64,000 nt of DNA from Bactericera cockerelli (GCA_024516035.1 CM044966.1:18272891-18336890), one strand, 5' to 3'; positions 26,026 through 39,299 are shown, counted from the stretch's first letter. Numbers and translations are program-made. The notes: a model not told the origin generated them from the letters alone.

Positions 26026-26779
26026 ACCTCCAATGATGGGCACTACAAGCAGCCATCAATAAAGGCTGTCCAGAAGCTGAAACAAAAGACCTGTGAAGAG
26101 GAGAGAGAGGTGGAGGTTTCCGAAGAGGCCTATGCCTCGGAAGTACAATAGAAGAACAGGATTTATTAAAGACACAATAGTATGACATTTTTTTCCAATA
26201 TTTTTTCTTTTTTTTTGCAATTTTTTTTTTTTTTTCATACAATATATTTTTTTATTTGTACTAAATATTTTTTTCAATATTTTTTATTTTATTTTTTCAA
26301 TATTTTTTTTTTTCTTTTGTTATTCTTTTTTTTTTAATATACTTTTTTTTCCTTAAATCTAAGGAGGAAATTACTATGGATATGCCTAGTAGATAATAAA
26401 AAAAGAACAAGACGTAATAGATGGGGTAGCCTATTCTTTGATTAGCTGTACATGTGAAGTACAGAACCAAGACACAGTAACTCACCTGCTTGTAATTTAG
26501 CTGGTAGTATTATTATTTTAATTTGGTGTTCATTTATTCTGTTCCAGGACTGAAAACAATTTGAAGTAGTATAACACATCAGTCTTGACTGCCTGCTGCA
26601 ATGAACCTATCTGAACATTCAAAAGCTTATAAAAAAATGCCCTAGTTCTCACAATGGTTGTTTGTAGATAGAAATATGTGGTTAAGAATGAGCCAACTTT
26701 TGGCTTGGCTGGAGTTTGTTTGGCTGGAGACCACTAGCCAAGCTGGCTGCAGTGACACCATTGCTCTATTAAGGCACTT

Positions 26780-28775
26780 CTTGGATTAATGATAGCTAAG
26801 TATTTTGCCATACATCTTATTGTTTTAAAAAAAAACCAAGAAGATATTTTTAATAGTAATAAACCATCCCCCAGGCTCACAAGCATCAACCTACACTGGT
26901 CTTTGATGCAAATTCTCCTCTTCTGTAATAAATTAAAAAATGAAAACCATTCTAAAATTATGTCTTGGAATTTTAAATACTTCATACAAGTTTGTGATAA
27001 GTACAGTTGGAGACTGGCTTTTTTTTTATTTCTTGTTTACATTTTTGTAGATTTTTAAGTAAAATCTCTTCGATTTGTAATTTCCAAGCACAGCATTGAT
27101 TTACAATCTTGCTTGGTGTGTCGAAATTAATTCACTTAAGAATACCACAGAATGTAAACAACTAATGCTATTGTTTACATTTTTGTAGATTTTTAAGTAA
27201 AATCTCTTCGATTTGTAAATTCCAAGCACAGCATTGATTTACAATCTTGCTTGGTGGGTCGAAATGAATTTACTTAACAATACCACATAGTGTAAACAAC
27301 TCATGCTATGAAAACCATTCTACAATTATGCCTTATTATTCATGCTTGTCAAAATTTTATGCCAAAAATATGGTTTTTTTAACCACATGACAAGTAATAT
27401 TTGTGATGCTGTTCAAAATTCTGACATGATATGAGGTTTACAAATGTTGTCCTCTAATATTTGTACATTTCTTACCATTTCAATTTGGCAGTAGTGTCTT
27501 GGTTAGACAAATTGTCATTAAGTATTTTTAGACAGCTCTCTCAACTATTTCTTCTTGTGTGATTAAAAAATCATATGTTCATTACCTTTAGTTGGAGACT
27601 GGCTCTTCTTTTTATTTATTGTTTACATTTTTGTAGATTTTTAAGTAAAATCTCTTCGATTTGTAATTTCCAAGCACAGCATTGATTTACAATCTTGCTT
27701 GGTGTGTCGAAATTAATTCACTTAAAAATACCACAGAATGTAAACAACTAATGTAATGAAAACCATTCCTCCTAAAGTAACGTTATGGGGCAACACAAAA
27801 CAAAACGTAACCAAGAAGATATTTTTAATACTAATAAACCATCCCCCGGGCTCACAAGCATCAACATATGCTGGTGTTTAATGCAAATTCTCCTCTTCTG
27901 TAATAAATTAAAAAATAAAAAAATGAAAACCATTCTAAAATCATGTCTTGGAATTTTAAATACTTCATACAAGTTTGTGATAAGAACAGTTGGAGACTGG
28001 CTTTTCTTTTTATTTCTTGTTTACATTTTTGTAGATTTTTAAGTAAAATCTCTTCGATTTGTAATTTCCAAGCACAGCATTGATTTACAATCTTGCTTGG
28101 TGTGTCGAAATTAATTCACTTAAGAATACCACAGAATGTAAACAACTAATGCTATTGTTTACATTTTTGTAGATTTTTAAGTAAAATCTCTTCGATTTGT
28201 AAATTCCAAGCACAGCATTGATTTACAATCTTGCTTGGTGGGTCGAAATGAATTTACTTAACAATACCACATAGTGTAAACAACTCATGCTATGAAAACC
28301 ATTCTACAATTATGCCTTATTATTCATGCTTGTCAAAATTTTATGCCAAAAATATGGTTTTTTTAACCACATGACAAGTAATATTTGTGATGCTGTTCAA
28401 AATTCTGACATGATATGAGGTTTACAAATGTTGTCCTCTAATATTTGTACATTTCTTACCATTTCAATTTGGCAGTAGTGTCTTGGTTAGACAAATTGTC
28501 ATTAAGTATTTTTAGACAGCTCTCTCAACTATTTCTTCTCGTGTGATTAAAAAATCATATGTTCATTACCTTTAGTTGGAGACTGGCTCTTCTTTTTATT
28601 TATTGTTTACATTTTTGTAGATTTTTAAGTAAAATCTCTTCGATTTGTAATTTCCAAGCACAGCATTGATTTACAATCTTGCTTGGTGTGTCGAAATTAA
28701 TTCACTTAAGAATACCACAGAATGTAAACAACTAATGTAATGAAAACCATTCCTCCTAAAGTAATGTTACTGGTG
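26780..28775. repeat. ~985-bp direct tandem duplication containing 150-bp MITE-like modules
   Basis: Unit 1 about 26810-27790 and unit 2 about 27800-28770 are almost identical (for example ataaaccatccccc, acaagtttgtgataag, caatttggcagtagtgtctt). Within each, a module bounded by gtttaca.. and ..tgtaaac occurs three times (starting near 27026, 27172, 27622 and 28018, 28157, 28606), with a degenerate seventh at 29155-29280. Small open frames here are not genes. Confidence 0.85.
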
Positions 28776-28829
28776 ATACTTTTTACTTAGAAACTTATTT
28801 TATTTCTTTTCATTTTATAAATAAAACAA

Positions 28830-29054
28830 TGCACTCATTTCTTCAGAAGGCAATGCTGACAACACACTGGCAGCATTGCCCCTCTGAATCGCCAAACTTA
28901 TTTTCTCTGTTAAATAGCTCTTTGATCTTGGGTCTCCAGTTTTATCAATCATTTTCTTTCCAATTGTCCTTATCCATTCTTTTCCTTCCTTACACCAAAC
29001 TCCCATCGTCTCAACAGCCATCACAACTAAATCAAACCCTCTTGTTTGATGCAA
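28830..29054 (-). pseudogene. C-terminal remnant of a non-LTR retrotransposon protein
   Basis: Minus-strand frame with VVMAVETMGVWCKEGKEW, DKTGDPRSKSYLTEKIS and LAIQRGNAASVLSALP. The frame at 35944-36120 (plus) has the same arrangement (METFGAFGP.., ISLSIQRGNSHAVL). The VETFG.W..G pattern is seen at the C-terminus of R2-type (restriction-like endonuclease) retrotransposons. Clade assignment is tentative. Confidence 0.5.
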
Positions 29055-30514
29055 ATTCTCCTTTTCTGTAATAAAAAAAAAAAAATTAAAACCATTCTAA
29101 AATCATGTCTTTGTAATTTTAAATACTTCATAAAAGTCTGTCATATGTACAGTTGGAGACTGGCTCTTCTTTTTTTATGTGAAATATTTTTGATTTGTAA
29201 ATCCAAGCTCAGCGTTGATTTACAATCTTGTGGGGTGTCTCGAGATGAATTTACTTAACAATACCATAAAGTATAACCAACTAGTGTAATGAAAACCATT
29301 CTACAATCATGTCTTTTTATTTTTAAATACTTCATACTTGTCTGCCAAATGTATAGTTTGAGACTTCAATCTCCATCATGTCTTGTGTACATTTTATGGT
29401 ACTTATATGCAATTTTATGTTACGATAACTTGAATACTAAGATTCTTGAGACACCTGTGTTATTTTATGTATGAAAAATAATTGACACTTCAAATGAAAA
29501 ACTTTCTTCTGAGATTAACTTTCACCTTCTCCTTTTATTTCACAGCTTCATATCCATTCAAATTCATGCAATACCTATGCACAACCCTGTCTGAAGACTA
29601 GCTTTCGGCTTGAATTTGGCACTTCATCAATTCAAATATATTTGCCTGTGTCTGGTGCCTCCATTGGAATTGTCTTCAAGATCGAAAATCTCATGAGAGC
29701 TAAATGTGCATAATAAGTACTTTTTTTAAATATTTAAATTAACAGTTTAGAAAAAAAAAGTTCATATTAAGAACAGCCTTTGAATAAATCTTATACAGGG
29801 TGTCCCACCAAAGTTGGGCACCTCAAATTACTCGGCCCCTGATGGGGTTTTTAAAAAACAAAACCAAATTTACTTGTCCTAATTATGCACTTTTATTATA
29901 CCTACAGAGTAGTTTTAAGTCAGAAACTGAGCTGACTAATAACACCTCAACTTTGATAAAACAAATTTATCTGAAAGCGCGTATTGGGACGTGTACTCTT
30001 GTATTTTTATTTTTCAAAAAACGCCATCAGGGGCCGAAAAATTTGAGGTGTCTAACTTCAGTCTGTTTATGTGAGCACCTGAGGATAGTTGAACTTTGGT
30101 TGGGTTACTCCTCTTCACTTAGAGTTCAGTTGCTCAGCAATAAAAATGTTTTTGATATCAATAAATTAGTTATCTATAAAAAATTTATCAATAGTTTCGC
30201 TGATAATTTGGTATATAAAAAGTTTGGTTAAAAAAAAAAAATCATAAACAAAAGGGCAATTAGCAATACTTTTCCAATACAAATTGTGTATTTGGAGGAT
30301 AGTTGATAAAATGAGCATGTAGAAGTTTATATAATTTATTTTTGAATAAATTACCATTGAGAAACAATTACTCTATGTAGGTACTTAACTATTATTCATA
30401 TAACTAGGATTTTTTTCTTTGTTCTTTAAAAACTACTTTAAATTAGTTTTTACTGTATGCAAAATAAAGAAGTTATTCATGAACTGTTTGCTCCATTTAT
30501 TATATTTTTATGTT

Positions 30515-30519
<5 letters not shown>
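29055..30519. other. Intergenic, AT-rich with acagggtgtcc repeat
   Basis: A repeat begins at 29796 with tacagggtgtcccaccaaag and shows a partial inverted echo (ctgatggggtttttaaaaaa / ttttcaaaaaacgccatcag, 29838-30030), suggesting a decayed inverted-repeat element. No gene recognised. Confidence 0.4.
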
Positions 30520-30551
<32 letters not shown>

Positions 30552-30842
30552 TGAGTGTTTCACAGCCTTTTTTATTTCGTAGCCATGAAACAGGAACTAC
30601 TGTAGACGCTTGTGGTCTGTGTTGTAGCCTGCCCATCCCGTAGTATGCCTCCCCTCTGATGGGCGAGAAGTGACACAATACTTCCCAATTAGGTGCTGGG
30701 TCAACACGAGCGCACCGGAAGGTATCCCTTACAAACAATTGTAACCAAATTAAGAATACAAATTTTTGTCGGCACGGGGGATTGAACCCAGGACCTTCCG
30801 CATGGCAAGCGAGTGCTTAACCACTGAGCTAATCGCTTAACT
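30520..30842 (-). mobile_element. tRNA(Gly)-like SINE, family 5, copy 2
   Basis: Reverse copy of 16979-17288, about 290 bases plus a 30-base T run at the tail. Head on the minus strand GCGATTAGCTCAGTGGTTAA. Confidence 0.78.
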
Positions 30843-31254
30843 GTGTTTTATTGTTTACTGTAACCTGATATTGGACGGGAATCAGAAAATCTTTTGGTTT
30901 TATTTTAAACTGCACTTTCCAAATCATCTAGTCAATATTGAATATCTCAAAGATCAACTCATTGGGCTGCTTTAAACTGCCTATAATATTTAGGAGCAAG
31001 ACTTCTGAAGTTTGTAAATATACAGGGTGTAACAGACTTGATGTAAAATCTCTTAAGGAGTGGTAGTACAGATCATTTCCCACCAGTAATGTTCTATAAC
31101 ACTTTTGATTTAACTTAGTGGTTCGCGAGATATTGTTTTTTTGAATTATTTTAACAAGTCCCCTGCCGCTCGACAAAGAATGGCATCTAACTTCATAAAT
31201 ACAGTAGATGAGGCAATAAATTTAACTTTTTTCATAAGATAACAATATTTCACT

Positions 31255-31690
31255 ATTATTTAGACTAAATTTATTCTTAAAAATTTATTCTTAATTATAT
31301 ATTAGCGCTAGCTCTTTTAGCAGGATATTATACGTGGAATAAAATACCTTTATTAGTAGTATGTCTTTTATACTGCTAACAGCATGCTATAAGTAGACCA
31401 TAGCAGTCTAAAATACCCTCTTTTATAAGATATAAAATACCAATAAAAGAGGCTAATATTTAAGTAATAAAATACCGATACTATTTAGGTAGTATTAGCA
31501 CGTGCTATTATCATGCTATTATGCTGTCTTTTAGCGCTATTTTAGCGCTGTTTTAGCGCAAGTAATAAAATACCGATACTATTTAGGTAGTATTAGCACG
31601 TGCTATTATCATGCTATTATGCTGTCTTTTAGCGCTATTTTACCGGTATTTTAGCGCTTCGACGCTATTGAAGTGGTAGTGACATAATAT
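31255..31690. repeat. AGC/GCT-rich palindromic tandem repeats, left block
   Basis: Dense short palindromes (tagcgcta, agcacgtgct, catgctattatgctg). A unit of about 69 bases starting aagtaataaaataccgatac is duplicated (31490 and 31559). Similar vocabulary returns at 34470-35170. Confidence 0.65.
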
Positions 31691-31699
31691 CGCCTATAA

Positions 31700-34235
31700 A
31701 TGTAAGACGCCATTTTTCGGTTCATTACTGATCTGTAAAATAATTGTTTCTTTTGCTTTTGTGAAAACTAAAAAATCTAAAATTCTATTATTTTATTCTC
31801 TTGATATTATCGTTTTTCCTAAGTTGAAAACATCAATTATTTGGCCCTGTTATACCTCAAACCTGACTTCATGAAATAACCTCCTTGGATTTAAAGTGGT
31901 AAGATTTAAATATTTGCTCCAATAAAACAAACAAAAAGTTGACAGAACTTACAAAGTACCAAGTGGAAATTCACCTGCCCACAATTCAAGGCATTGTACT
32001 ATAATTGAGAACTTTCATTCATCTTGCTGTGATCAAACTAATTAGCATTATCCTGGAAACCCCAACAGGAAGTCTAATTCTATTGAAGTTGCTGATTGAA
32101 TAAAATCATTGTCAGACTACATTGAGGTGATAAAAAATTCAACCACTTGCTAAATCTAATCCAAGAAGTCCTATTGCCTCACTGTTTGAGGTGCAGCTTG
32201 AGTCTCATAAGTATCCATATCCAACAAGAAAGCTTGAACTTCAACACATAGAAGCCAGAAAACTGAATTCTCCAGCTTTTCCAGCAGCTTAAAACTCCAT
32301 TCCAGATTCAATAAGTAGCAATCATTGCCTGTCCAGAAATAATTTACTTTATTTTCATTTTGATCTTATAATTTTAGTTATTAGGTTTGATTTACATTAG
32401 ATGAGATCTCTAGGCTTTTGTGAAGTGGTTTTTAACCAAAAAATTTAAATAAAATTGATACGTTTCCCTTGATTTTTCTTACAATCTTTATTTCATACTT
32501 TAAAGGTGTTAATCCCTCCTGAAGGTTATTTCAATCAATCAAATGTTTATTGTGAATAATAATATACAAAGTATGTGTTTCACATTTATCTTAAAATACT
32601 AATTAGAGAACTTAAACTAAATAAAAACCAATGTGCCAAAGGCAACTAGTCTCAGGCATCAAGTGGCCCCGAGGAAAGGAAGAGCAAAAGGAGAGAGTTA
32701 GCAAAATGTGAAGTGTGGTGATAAGAGAGCCAGTGAAGATAATGAGAGAAGAGTTGTATTAAATTTGTTATTTTCAATATTCTGCAGAATATTATTTTGA
32801 GTATTCTGTATTTGTTACGAGTTCCTACACCTTGAATGAGACTTATAGTAACAACTAAATAGATCTCTGCTTGTGTTTATGAGAACACAACTCAACTCAA
32901 TTTTTAATTCATCTGTATACTTTCATAGTACCTACCTACTTAAAAAATCATACCAAAGAAGATATTTAATTATCATCAGTATTGGTTAAAAATAAGCATT
33001 ATCTTTATTACTAAGAATTGTCTTTTTAATGCAATTTACAGGACTATCCTAAAAGTAAGAACAGATTAATTTCTAAGCTGTCTTATCCATTTTGATTGAA
33101 TTGTTTACCATAAGGTAAGCTTTAAAACATAATTTTTGCTAAAATTGTTACTATCTGAATTAATTTTTTCCTTTTTTATTAATTTTTTTATCAATGCTTG
33201 GTAGGAAATCAATACTTTGCCCCTAGTAATTTTAAAATCTGTTGCTATTATTCATCAATATGGTATCCAAAGATTCCATTCCAACCCAGCCTGATTCTGG
33301 GAAGATGTTTTAGAAATAAGTAATGGAGAACCTTGTAATGCTTCAAAACATTCAAGTAAAATCAGGCATAGTGGTTAGTTTTAACACAAAGTGTTTTTCA
33401 TCCTTACATGCTTTTGAAGGTAATAAGAATAGCCATATTATATTGATTCTTATGGTACACATTTATTACCCATGAGCTATAGTTATTGGTCTCCTCAGTA
33501 TCACATACATTTAATTAGATTTTAAAACACTAGCAATGATTAATTTAGTGTGTTCAATTGTACCTGATTTGAAATATTTTACCTACTGTTTTGTTTTGAT
33601 TTTATTAAATTAGTTCTTTAAATAAATCAAATTTGCATTACTTTAAAAAATACTATGTTTTATTATTTCTTTACATATTTTATCAATAAAAGTGTCTCTG
33701 ATATTAGAGTCCCAAACTCAGACACTTTTATTGATTAATTCTTTATTTGGCTTTGAAATTCAAACAGTATTCCGATATGTAAATTTTAGTGTATTCAGGT
33801 CTGAAAGTCACTTCATAAATGGTTTAAATCAAGGTGGACATTTTACATAAATGAGCTTCTAAAAAATGTCGCCTGCGATGCTTTGATACGTCTGTGAGTT
33901 TGTATTGCACTATACTAGACCTCAAATTCATAGAAATGGTGGAAATAAACTGAAAAATCTGGTGTGACACCAGGAAAGCTCATCACGTGAAAAGAAGTCA
34001 ACATTTAGCTAAAAATCAATGTAAAATCCGTAATCAGCACCTGAAAAACGTTGGATTTGATATGTCACAAGCCCCGTCTAGGGTTAATAATAAAAAAGTT
34101 AATCCAAGGGACCCCCCCCAAATACAGGTATTGGTGATTCCATTACTTTCCTTTCTATAGGATAAGGAAAGTAAAAACTACATGGGATGAAGAAAAAAAA
34201 AAAAATACTTCAGAAAAGCATAATATAAAATATAC
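31700..34235. other. Intergenic, AT-rich; one 50-bp hairpin
   Basis: 33684-33735 is an inverted repeat (tcaataaaagtgtct .. agacacttttattga). 33950-34180 is a dispersed repeat shared with 15030-15310 and 59560-59790. No coding signal was recognised. Confidence 0.45.
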
Positions 34236-34243
34236 AAACTAAT

Positions 34244-34433
34244 TAATGGGATTCTCTTTAGTAATTTATTTTTCTTCCTTGAAACTTTTTTTTCTACATT
34301 GTTTTACTCCAAGAATGCTACCCCATTTGTAGTTACTCGAGTAACTAAAAATGGAGTACCATTCTTGGAGTAAAACTTTGTAAAAAAGAAAAGTTTTAAG
34401 GAAAAAATAAATTACTAAAGAAAATCCCATTAG
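34244..34433. mobile_element. 190-bp near-perfect palindrome (foldback MITE)
   Basis: Arms of about 95 bases meet at TAGTTACTCGAGTAACTA (34330-34347). The outer ends pair taatgggattctctttag with ctaaagaaaatcccatta. Near-perfect pairing across the whole length with a few mismatches. Confidence 0.8.
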
Positions 34434-34469
34434 TTTATCATGATAATGATCTGCTAAAAACGTGCTAGA

Positions 34470-35170
34470 GTAGCGTGCTTTTAGCATTCTTCATGAGAAG
34501 CTAAAATTATGCTAAAAGCGCCAGTATAGTATCGTGGAATAAAATGCTACTAAAAGAGGTATTAAATAGTAATAGTATTACAATATAAGATCAAATAAAA
34601 GAAAGAAAAATAGCATACATTAAGCGTAATTTTAGCATCTGCTAAAAGTAGTATAAAAGTAGTAATATTAGAAGGCTTTTAGCGTAACAATAGCAGATCA
34701 ACTAGTGCTTGGGTATAATAGTGCGCTAAAAACGTGATAATAGCACGCTCATACATTACGTGATAATAGCATACATTAAGCGTAATTTTAGCATCTGCTA
34801 AAAGTAGTAATATTAGAAGGCTTTTAGCGTAACAATAGCAGATCAACTAGTGCTTGGGTATAATAGTGCGCTAAAAACGTGATAATAGCACGCTCATACA
34901 TTACGTGATAATAGCATACATTAAGCGTAATTTTAGCATCTGCTAAAAGTAGTAATATTAGAAGGCTTTTAGCGTAACAATAGCAGATCAACTAGTGCTT
35001 GGGTATAATAGTGCGCTAATAACGTGATAATAGCACGCGCGCTATTATACCCAAAAATGGGATAATAGCACGAAAAGAGCGGTCATAGCCATGCTATTAG
35101 CGTAATATAATCCTGCTAATATTGTGATAATAGCGTGCTTAGCACATGCGCTACAGAATACTTGAATATT
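34470..35170. repeat. AGC/GCT-rich tandem repeats, right block
   Basis: About three copies of a 120-140 base unit (catacattaagcgtaatttt, agcatctgctaaaagtagta, agatcaactagtgcttggg, gtgataatagcacgctcata). It shares cgtggaataaaa with the left block at 31336. Confidence 0.7.
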
Positions 35171-35189
35171 CTTTAAGTACGATAGTATC

Positions 35190-36180
35190 GTGCTAAAAGT
35201 ATCTTTTTTGTTTAGGGGGAATACATATGAAACAACAAGACAGACAGAAAAAACTCTGTGCCCATTTCTTCGAGAGGGGCGAACTGGAAGACAGTATGTC
35301 CAATCGCATTTAAGCCAAAAACTCAAAGAACAACTAGAAGCTACGACCAATACTACCCCATCGACAGATATGATATGTCCACACTGTCCATTTTCAGCCA
35401 AAAGCAAGTCAGGACTTAGTAGCCACCTACGTAATAAACACCCAGAAGAATCAAATGTGGCAAACAACATATACAGACCTATCAAAACAAGGATTACCTC
35501 GAGCAGAAACCAAGAACAAGCAGACATAGGAACACAACCTACAACAACCATGACACCTACCCCAGAAGATACCAGTTCATTCCTGTGTCCATGCAATAGA
35601 AACTTCAAGTCAGCAGCAGGCCTTGCCAATCATCGACGTGCCAGAAATTGTACAACCATTGTAGATGAGGAAACATCGGAGCGATGAAATCCTGAATCAT
35701 GTATGTTCTGTACACAAATCCACAACGAGAAACCTGAAATTTTGAACATAGGTCCGGTTGGATCAGGGAATTCTTCTAGGCTATGTTAGATCTCCCCATA
35801 GTTAAGATACAATGAGTAAGCATAAAAAATGGATGGGTGACGCAAAAAATATTCACGTTTTTTGACATAAATGACATTTTTTTCTCAAAATTTGTCGCGA
35901 CGACCTATCATCTCAAAGTGAGAAATTTTTAGGCAAAGGTGCAATGGAAACTTTTGGTGCGTTTGGACCCGCAGCCAAAGCACTGATATCAAAAATTTCA
36001 AAGTTGTTGGTTGACCACACAGGAAACAACAGAGCAGGCACTTTCTTCAGACAAAAAATATCTTTGTCAATCCAAAGGGGAAATTCGCACGCTGTTTTAA
36101 ATACCATGCCCCAGAGTAAAACCTTGCAAAGCGAGCTCGACTATTTTTCTTTTAAAAAACATTTCATTTGTACATTTTAA
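35190..36180 (+). pseudogene. Non-LTR retrotransposon with internal deletion: C2H2 fingers plus C-terminal tail
   Basis: 35190-35687 is an open frame with two C2H2-like fingers (CPHCPFSAKSKSGLSSH..H and CPCNRNFKSAAGLANHRR). Such fingers with short spacers are typical of the N-terminus of R2-like retrotransposon proteins. 35944-36120 encodes the C-terminal tail METFGAFGPAAKALISKI seen also at 28830-29054. The reverse transcriptase between them is absent. It could instead be two unrelated fragments. Confidence 0.5.
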
Positions 36181-36300
36181 ATAAAGCATGATTAACACTT
36201 ATATACAGGGTCTTCATAAAGTCTCACCCAAGCCTAGGTTTCTCGAAAACGACTCAGAATATCAAAAAACGCAAAAAACCCGTATTCCTTTATATTTAGG

Positions 36301-36998
36301 AGGATTAATTTTCAGCCAATTTTTTTTTGCCTACACGGCCCCAGTCAGGCTGGGCATGGACCAACTTTAAAATCTTCAATAGAATGGTATGTCTTGTGGC
36401 ATATTGTTTTAAAGGTCTTATTAAGAGAACTTCATTACAATAAATTTTAGTGAGCTACAATTTACCGTTCTTGAGATACAGGGTCAGACGTCCTGCGTAA
36501 TATCCACATATTTTGACCTATAACTCGTTAACCGTAAATTATGGAGATAATTTTTCTTGTTAATAATAACTCCTTATGGCAAGAACTTTCGAACAAGTTA
36601 AAACTTGATTTGTTTTTTCGTTAATTTTTTTTCGACTGTTCGTCCGGCTGGCTGACGAAACCGACCAGAAACTAACATCAACAGAGTATGTCGAGTTATA
36701 ACTTGTTCGAAAGGTCTTGTCATAAGGAGTTATTATTAACGAGAAAAATTTTCTCCATAATTTACGGTTAACGAGTTATAGGTCAAAATATATGGATATT
36801 ACGCAGGACGTCCGACCCTGTATCTCAAGAACGGTAAGTCGTAGCACACTGAAATTTATTGTAATGAACTTATCTTAATAAAACCTTTAAAACAATATGC
36901 CACAAGATATACCATTCTATTTAAGATTTTAAAGTTGGTCCATGCCCAGCCTGACAGGGGCCGTTTAGGCAAAAAATTTTTTGGCTGAAAATCAATCC
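36301..36998. mobile_element. Foldback element with ~305-bp inverted arms
   Basis: Left arm 36301-36605 and right arm about 36689-36998 are inverted copies (for example gtcaggctgggcatggacca with tggtccatgcccagcctgac; ataactcgttaaccgtaaat with atttacggttaacgagttat) around an 80-base spacer. Partial relatives at 40290-40410 and 40495-40670. Confidence 0.8.
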
Positions 36999-37004
36999 CC
37001 CACA

Positions 37005-37023
37005 CACACACACATACACACAC

Positions 37024-37079
<56 letters not shown>

Positions 37080-38125
37080 AAATTTGTCGAAAAACTTGAA
37101 AAAATGTCCTGACCCGGCGTAGCTCAAGAACGGCTCATCAGAATTTTGCGATGGATGTGTCAAATGAAAGCTCAGACCCTTGCCTAAAACTATCTCACTT
37201 TGAATTGATAGGTCGTCGCGACAAATTTCGAGGAAAAATGTCATCTAGGTCAAAAAACGTAAGAAAAAATTGTGTCGCCCATTCAATTTTTAGGACTCGC
37301 CCTTTTCCCCGCGGCTGGCGCCCCAATCGGAATATAATAAAATCCTTTCTTATTGCACATCTACAATATATAATCAAACTATATATTAAATTTCAGCCTC
37401 CAGAAATTTACCGATACGGAGAAACAGTGATGAAAAGGTGAAACGCGTTTTTTCGTGTAAATGCGCCCCTTTTCCCCCGCGGCGGGCGCCCCAGTGAGAA
37501 TATTTCAAAATCCTTTCTTAGTGAGCATCTTAGACTTAAAAGTGACCTACATGCCAAATTTCAACCTCCTAGGACATACCAGTGCTGAGAAATCGAGATG
37601 AGTGACTGAGTGAGTGACTGGGTGTTTACTTTCGCATTTATATATATAGAGATAAAACAAAAAAAAGGGGAAAAAAAGGGTTTGAGCTTTCAATTGACTC
37701 ATCAATTGCGAATTTCTGATGAGCCGTTCTTGAGCTACGCTGGGTAAGGTAAAAAAATGGATGGGTAACATGTAAAATATTCACGTTCTTTGACCTAAAT
37801 GACATTTTTTCTCGAAATTTGAAGTGACGACCTATCAACTCAAAGCAAGAAAGTTTTAGGCAAGGGTTTAGGCTTTCATTTGACATATTGATCACGAAAT
37901 TCTGATTAGCCATTCTTGAGCTACGCTGAGAAAAAACAGAAAATAGATGAGCAGCAAAAAATAGTCACGTTTTTTTTTCAAACCTATATGACATTTTTGT
38001 GTGTGTGTGTGTGTGTGTGGTTGTGTGTGGGTGTGTGCATTTGCGCATGTGTGTGGTGTGTGGTTGTGTGTGTGTATGGTGTGATGTGTGTGCGTTGTGT
38101 GTGTTTGATTGGCTGGCGAACCTGT
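37005..38125. repeat. Microsatellites and inverted-repeat relics
   Basis: (CA)n/(GA)n at 37005-37079 and (GT)n-rich 37998-38106. Blocks around 37130-37270 and 37680-37930 contain repeats of ttcgaggaaaaatgtcat / aacgtgaatatttta type sequence in opposite orientation. 37440-37645 resembles the 12524/53209 family (gcggcgggcgcccc, ccaaatttcaacctcctagg). Confidence 0.55.
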
Positions 38126-38689
38126 CGCTATCGAGGTATTGGCGCTTTTTGCAGTTTTGTGGTTTAAGGCGGCTCTGGCAAACTCGTGTAATGAAAATAA
38201 TAGGGAATAAAAGTTATTCTTAAAATAGAAAAATAATAGGGGTTTACCCAAATCATTTTGATATCTTGAAAATTTGGTACCCGTTTCCAAATTTACCGCA
38301 AATTGGGAGAGTATGATGTTTGAATATTCCTAATATCAGATCACCTCATTGGAATTTCTTTTCACCATTATTCAATGTCCCTATTTTTATGGTCTCGTTA
38401 AGGATTTTATACTTGGAAATGTTGTCAGTACTCATAGGCAACGGCCAGTGTGGATAAAATATGAAAGAACCTGAGAATAGTTTAGGTTAGGTTCTGCACA
38501 TCTTCTAATGGCTGTAAGTATTCAGCAACTCATGTTGAAAAGCTGAAATTTTGATATGACTTTGGGAATAATCAAGAAAAAGTTTTTTTTTTTTTTTTAC
38601 AAAAGTTCTATTCGGAGGTTCAATTGCCTCTGCAAAGGACATTCCTGAAAAGTAATAGGAAGGTAAGAGAAAATAGAAAGGCTATTACC

Positions 38690-38702
38690 TTGAAAGTATA
38701 GA

Positions 38703-38756
<54 letters not shown>

Positions 38757-38795
38757 ACACTACTTTCTATAAGAAAAGGAAAGTAAAAGTTTTGG
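38690..38795. repeat. (CA)n microsatellite in an inverted flank
   Basis: cacaca tract of about 55 bases at 38707-38759, flanked by gaaagtatagaaagta and tactttctataagaaaagg, which form a stem. Confidence 0.7.
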
Positions 38796-39299
38796 TGGTA
38801 ATGCCGGCCATTAGCGACACCCTGAGTGAGATATGGAATTTTTTTGTGGATTGATTAGCTGCATTCCTGGGTAGTAAAGTTTGCTAAAGTGACGCTACAA
38901 TTATGGGGGTCATCCATTCTACATGACTGTACAAGTGTGTACACGGCATGGAATTTTTTTCAGAAAAAAATTCCCATTTAGGGAAAGAAATCCCCACAGT
39001 GGCAACCTTGCTGGGTATATTTTTTCAATATTGACGTAGACGCACTTTCTGTAATCAATAACATTTACCAACGTCCGCGATTTGAATTTGGAGTTAGGAG
39101 AATAGTGCTCTGCTCTGCATAATTTACTCTTAAATTTTGACAATTGGTGTAAACTCATTAAAAAGAAGGTCTCAAATCTTTCTACTTTTCCGGAAGCTTA
39201 TACATCTTATTGAATATTTATCAGCTTCATTTTCTACTCCTATTACTGGTCTGTCGATTACTAATAATTTCTTTAGTCTTTTTTTTTTGTTTCAGGAAA

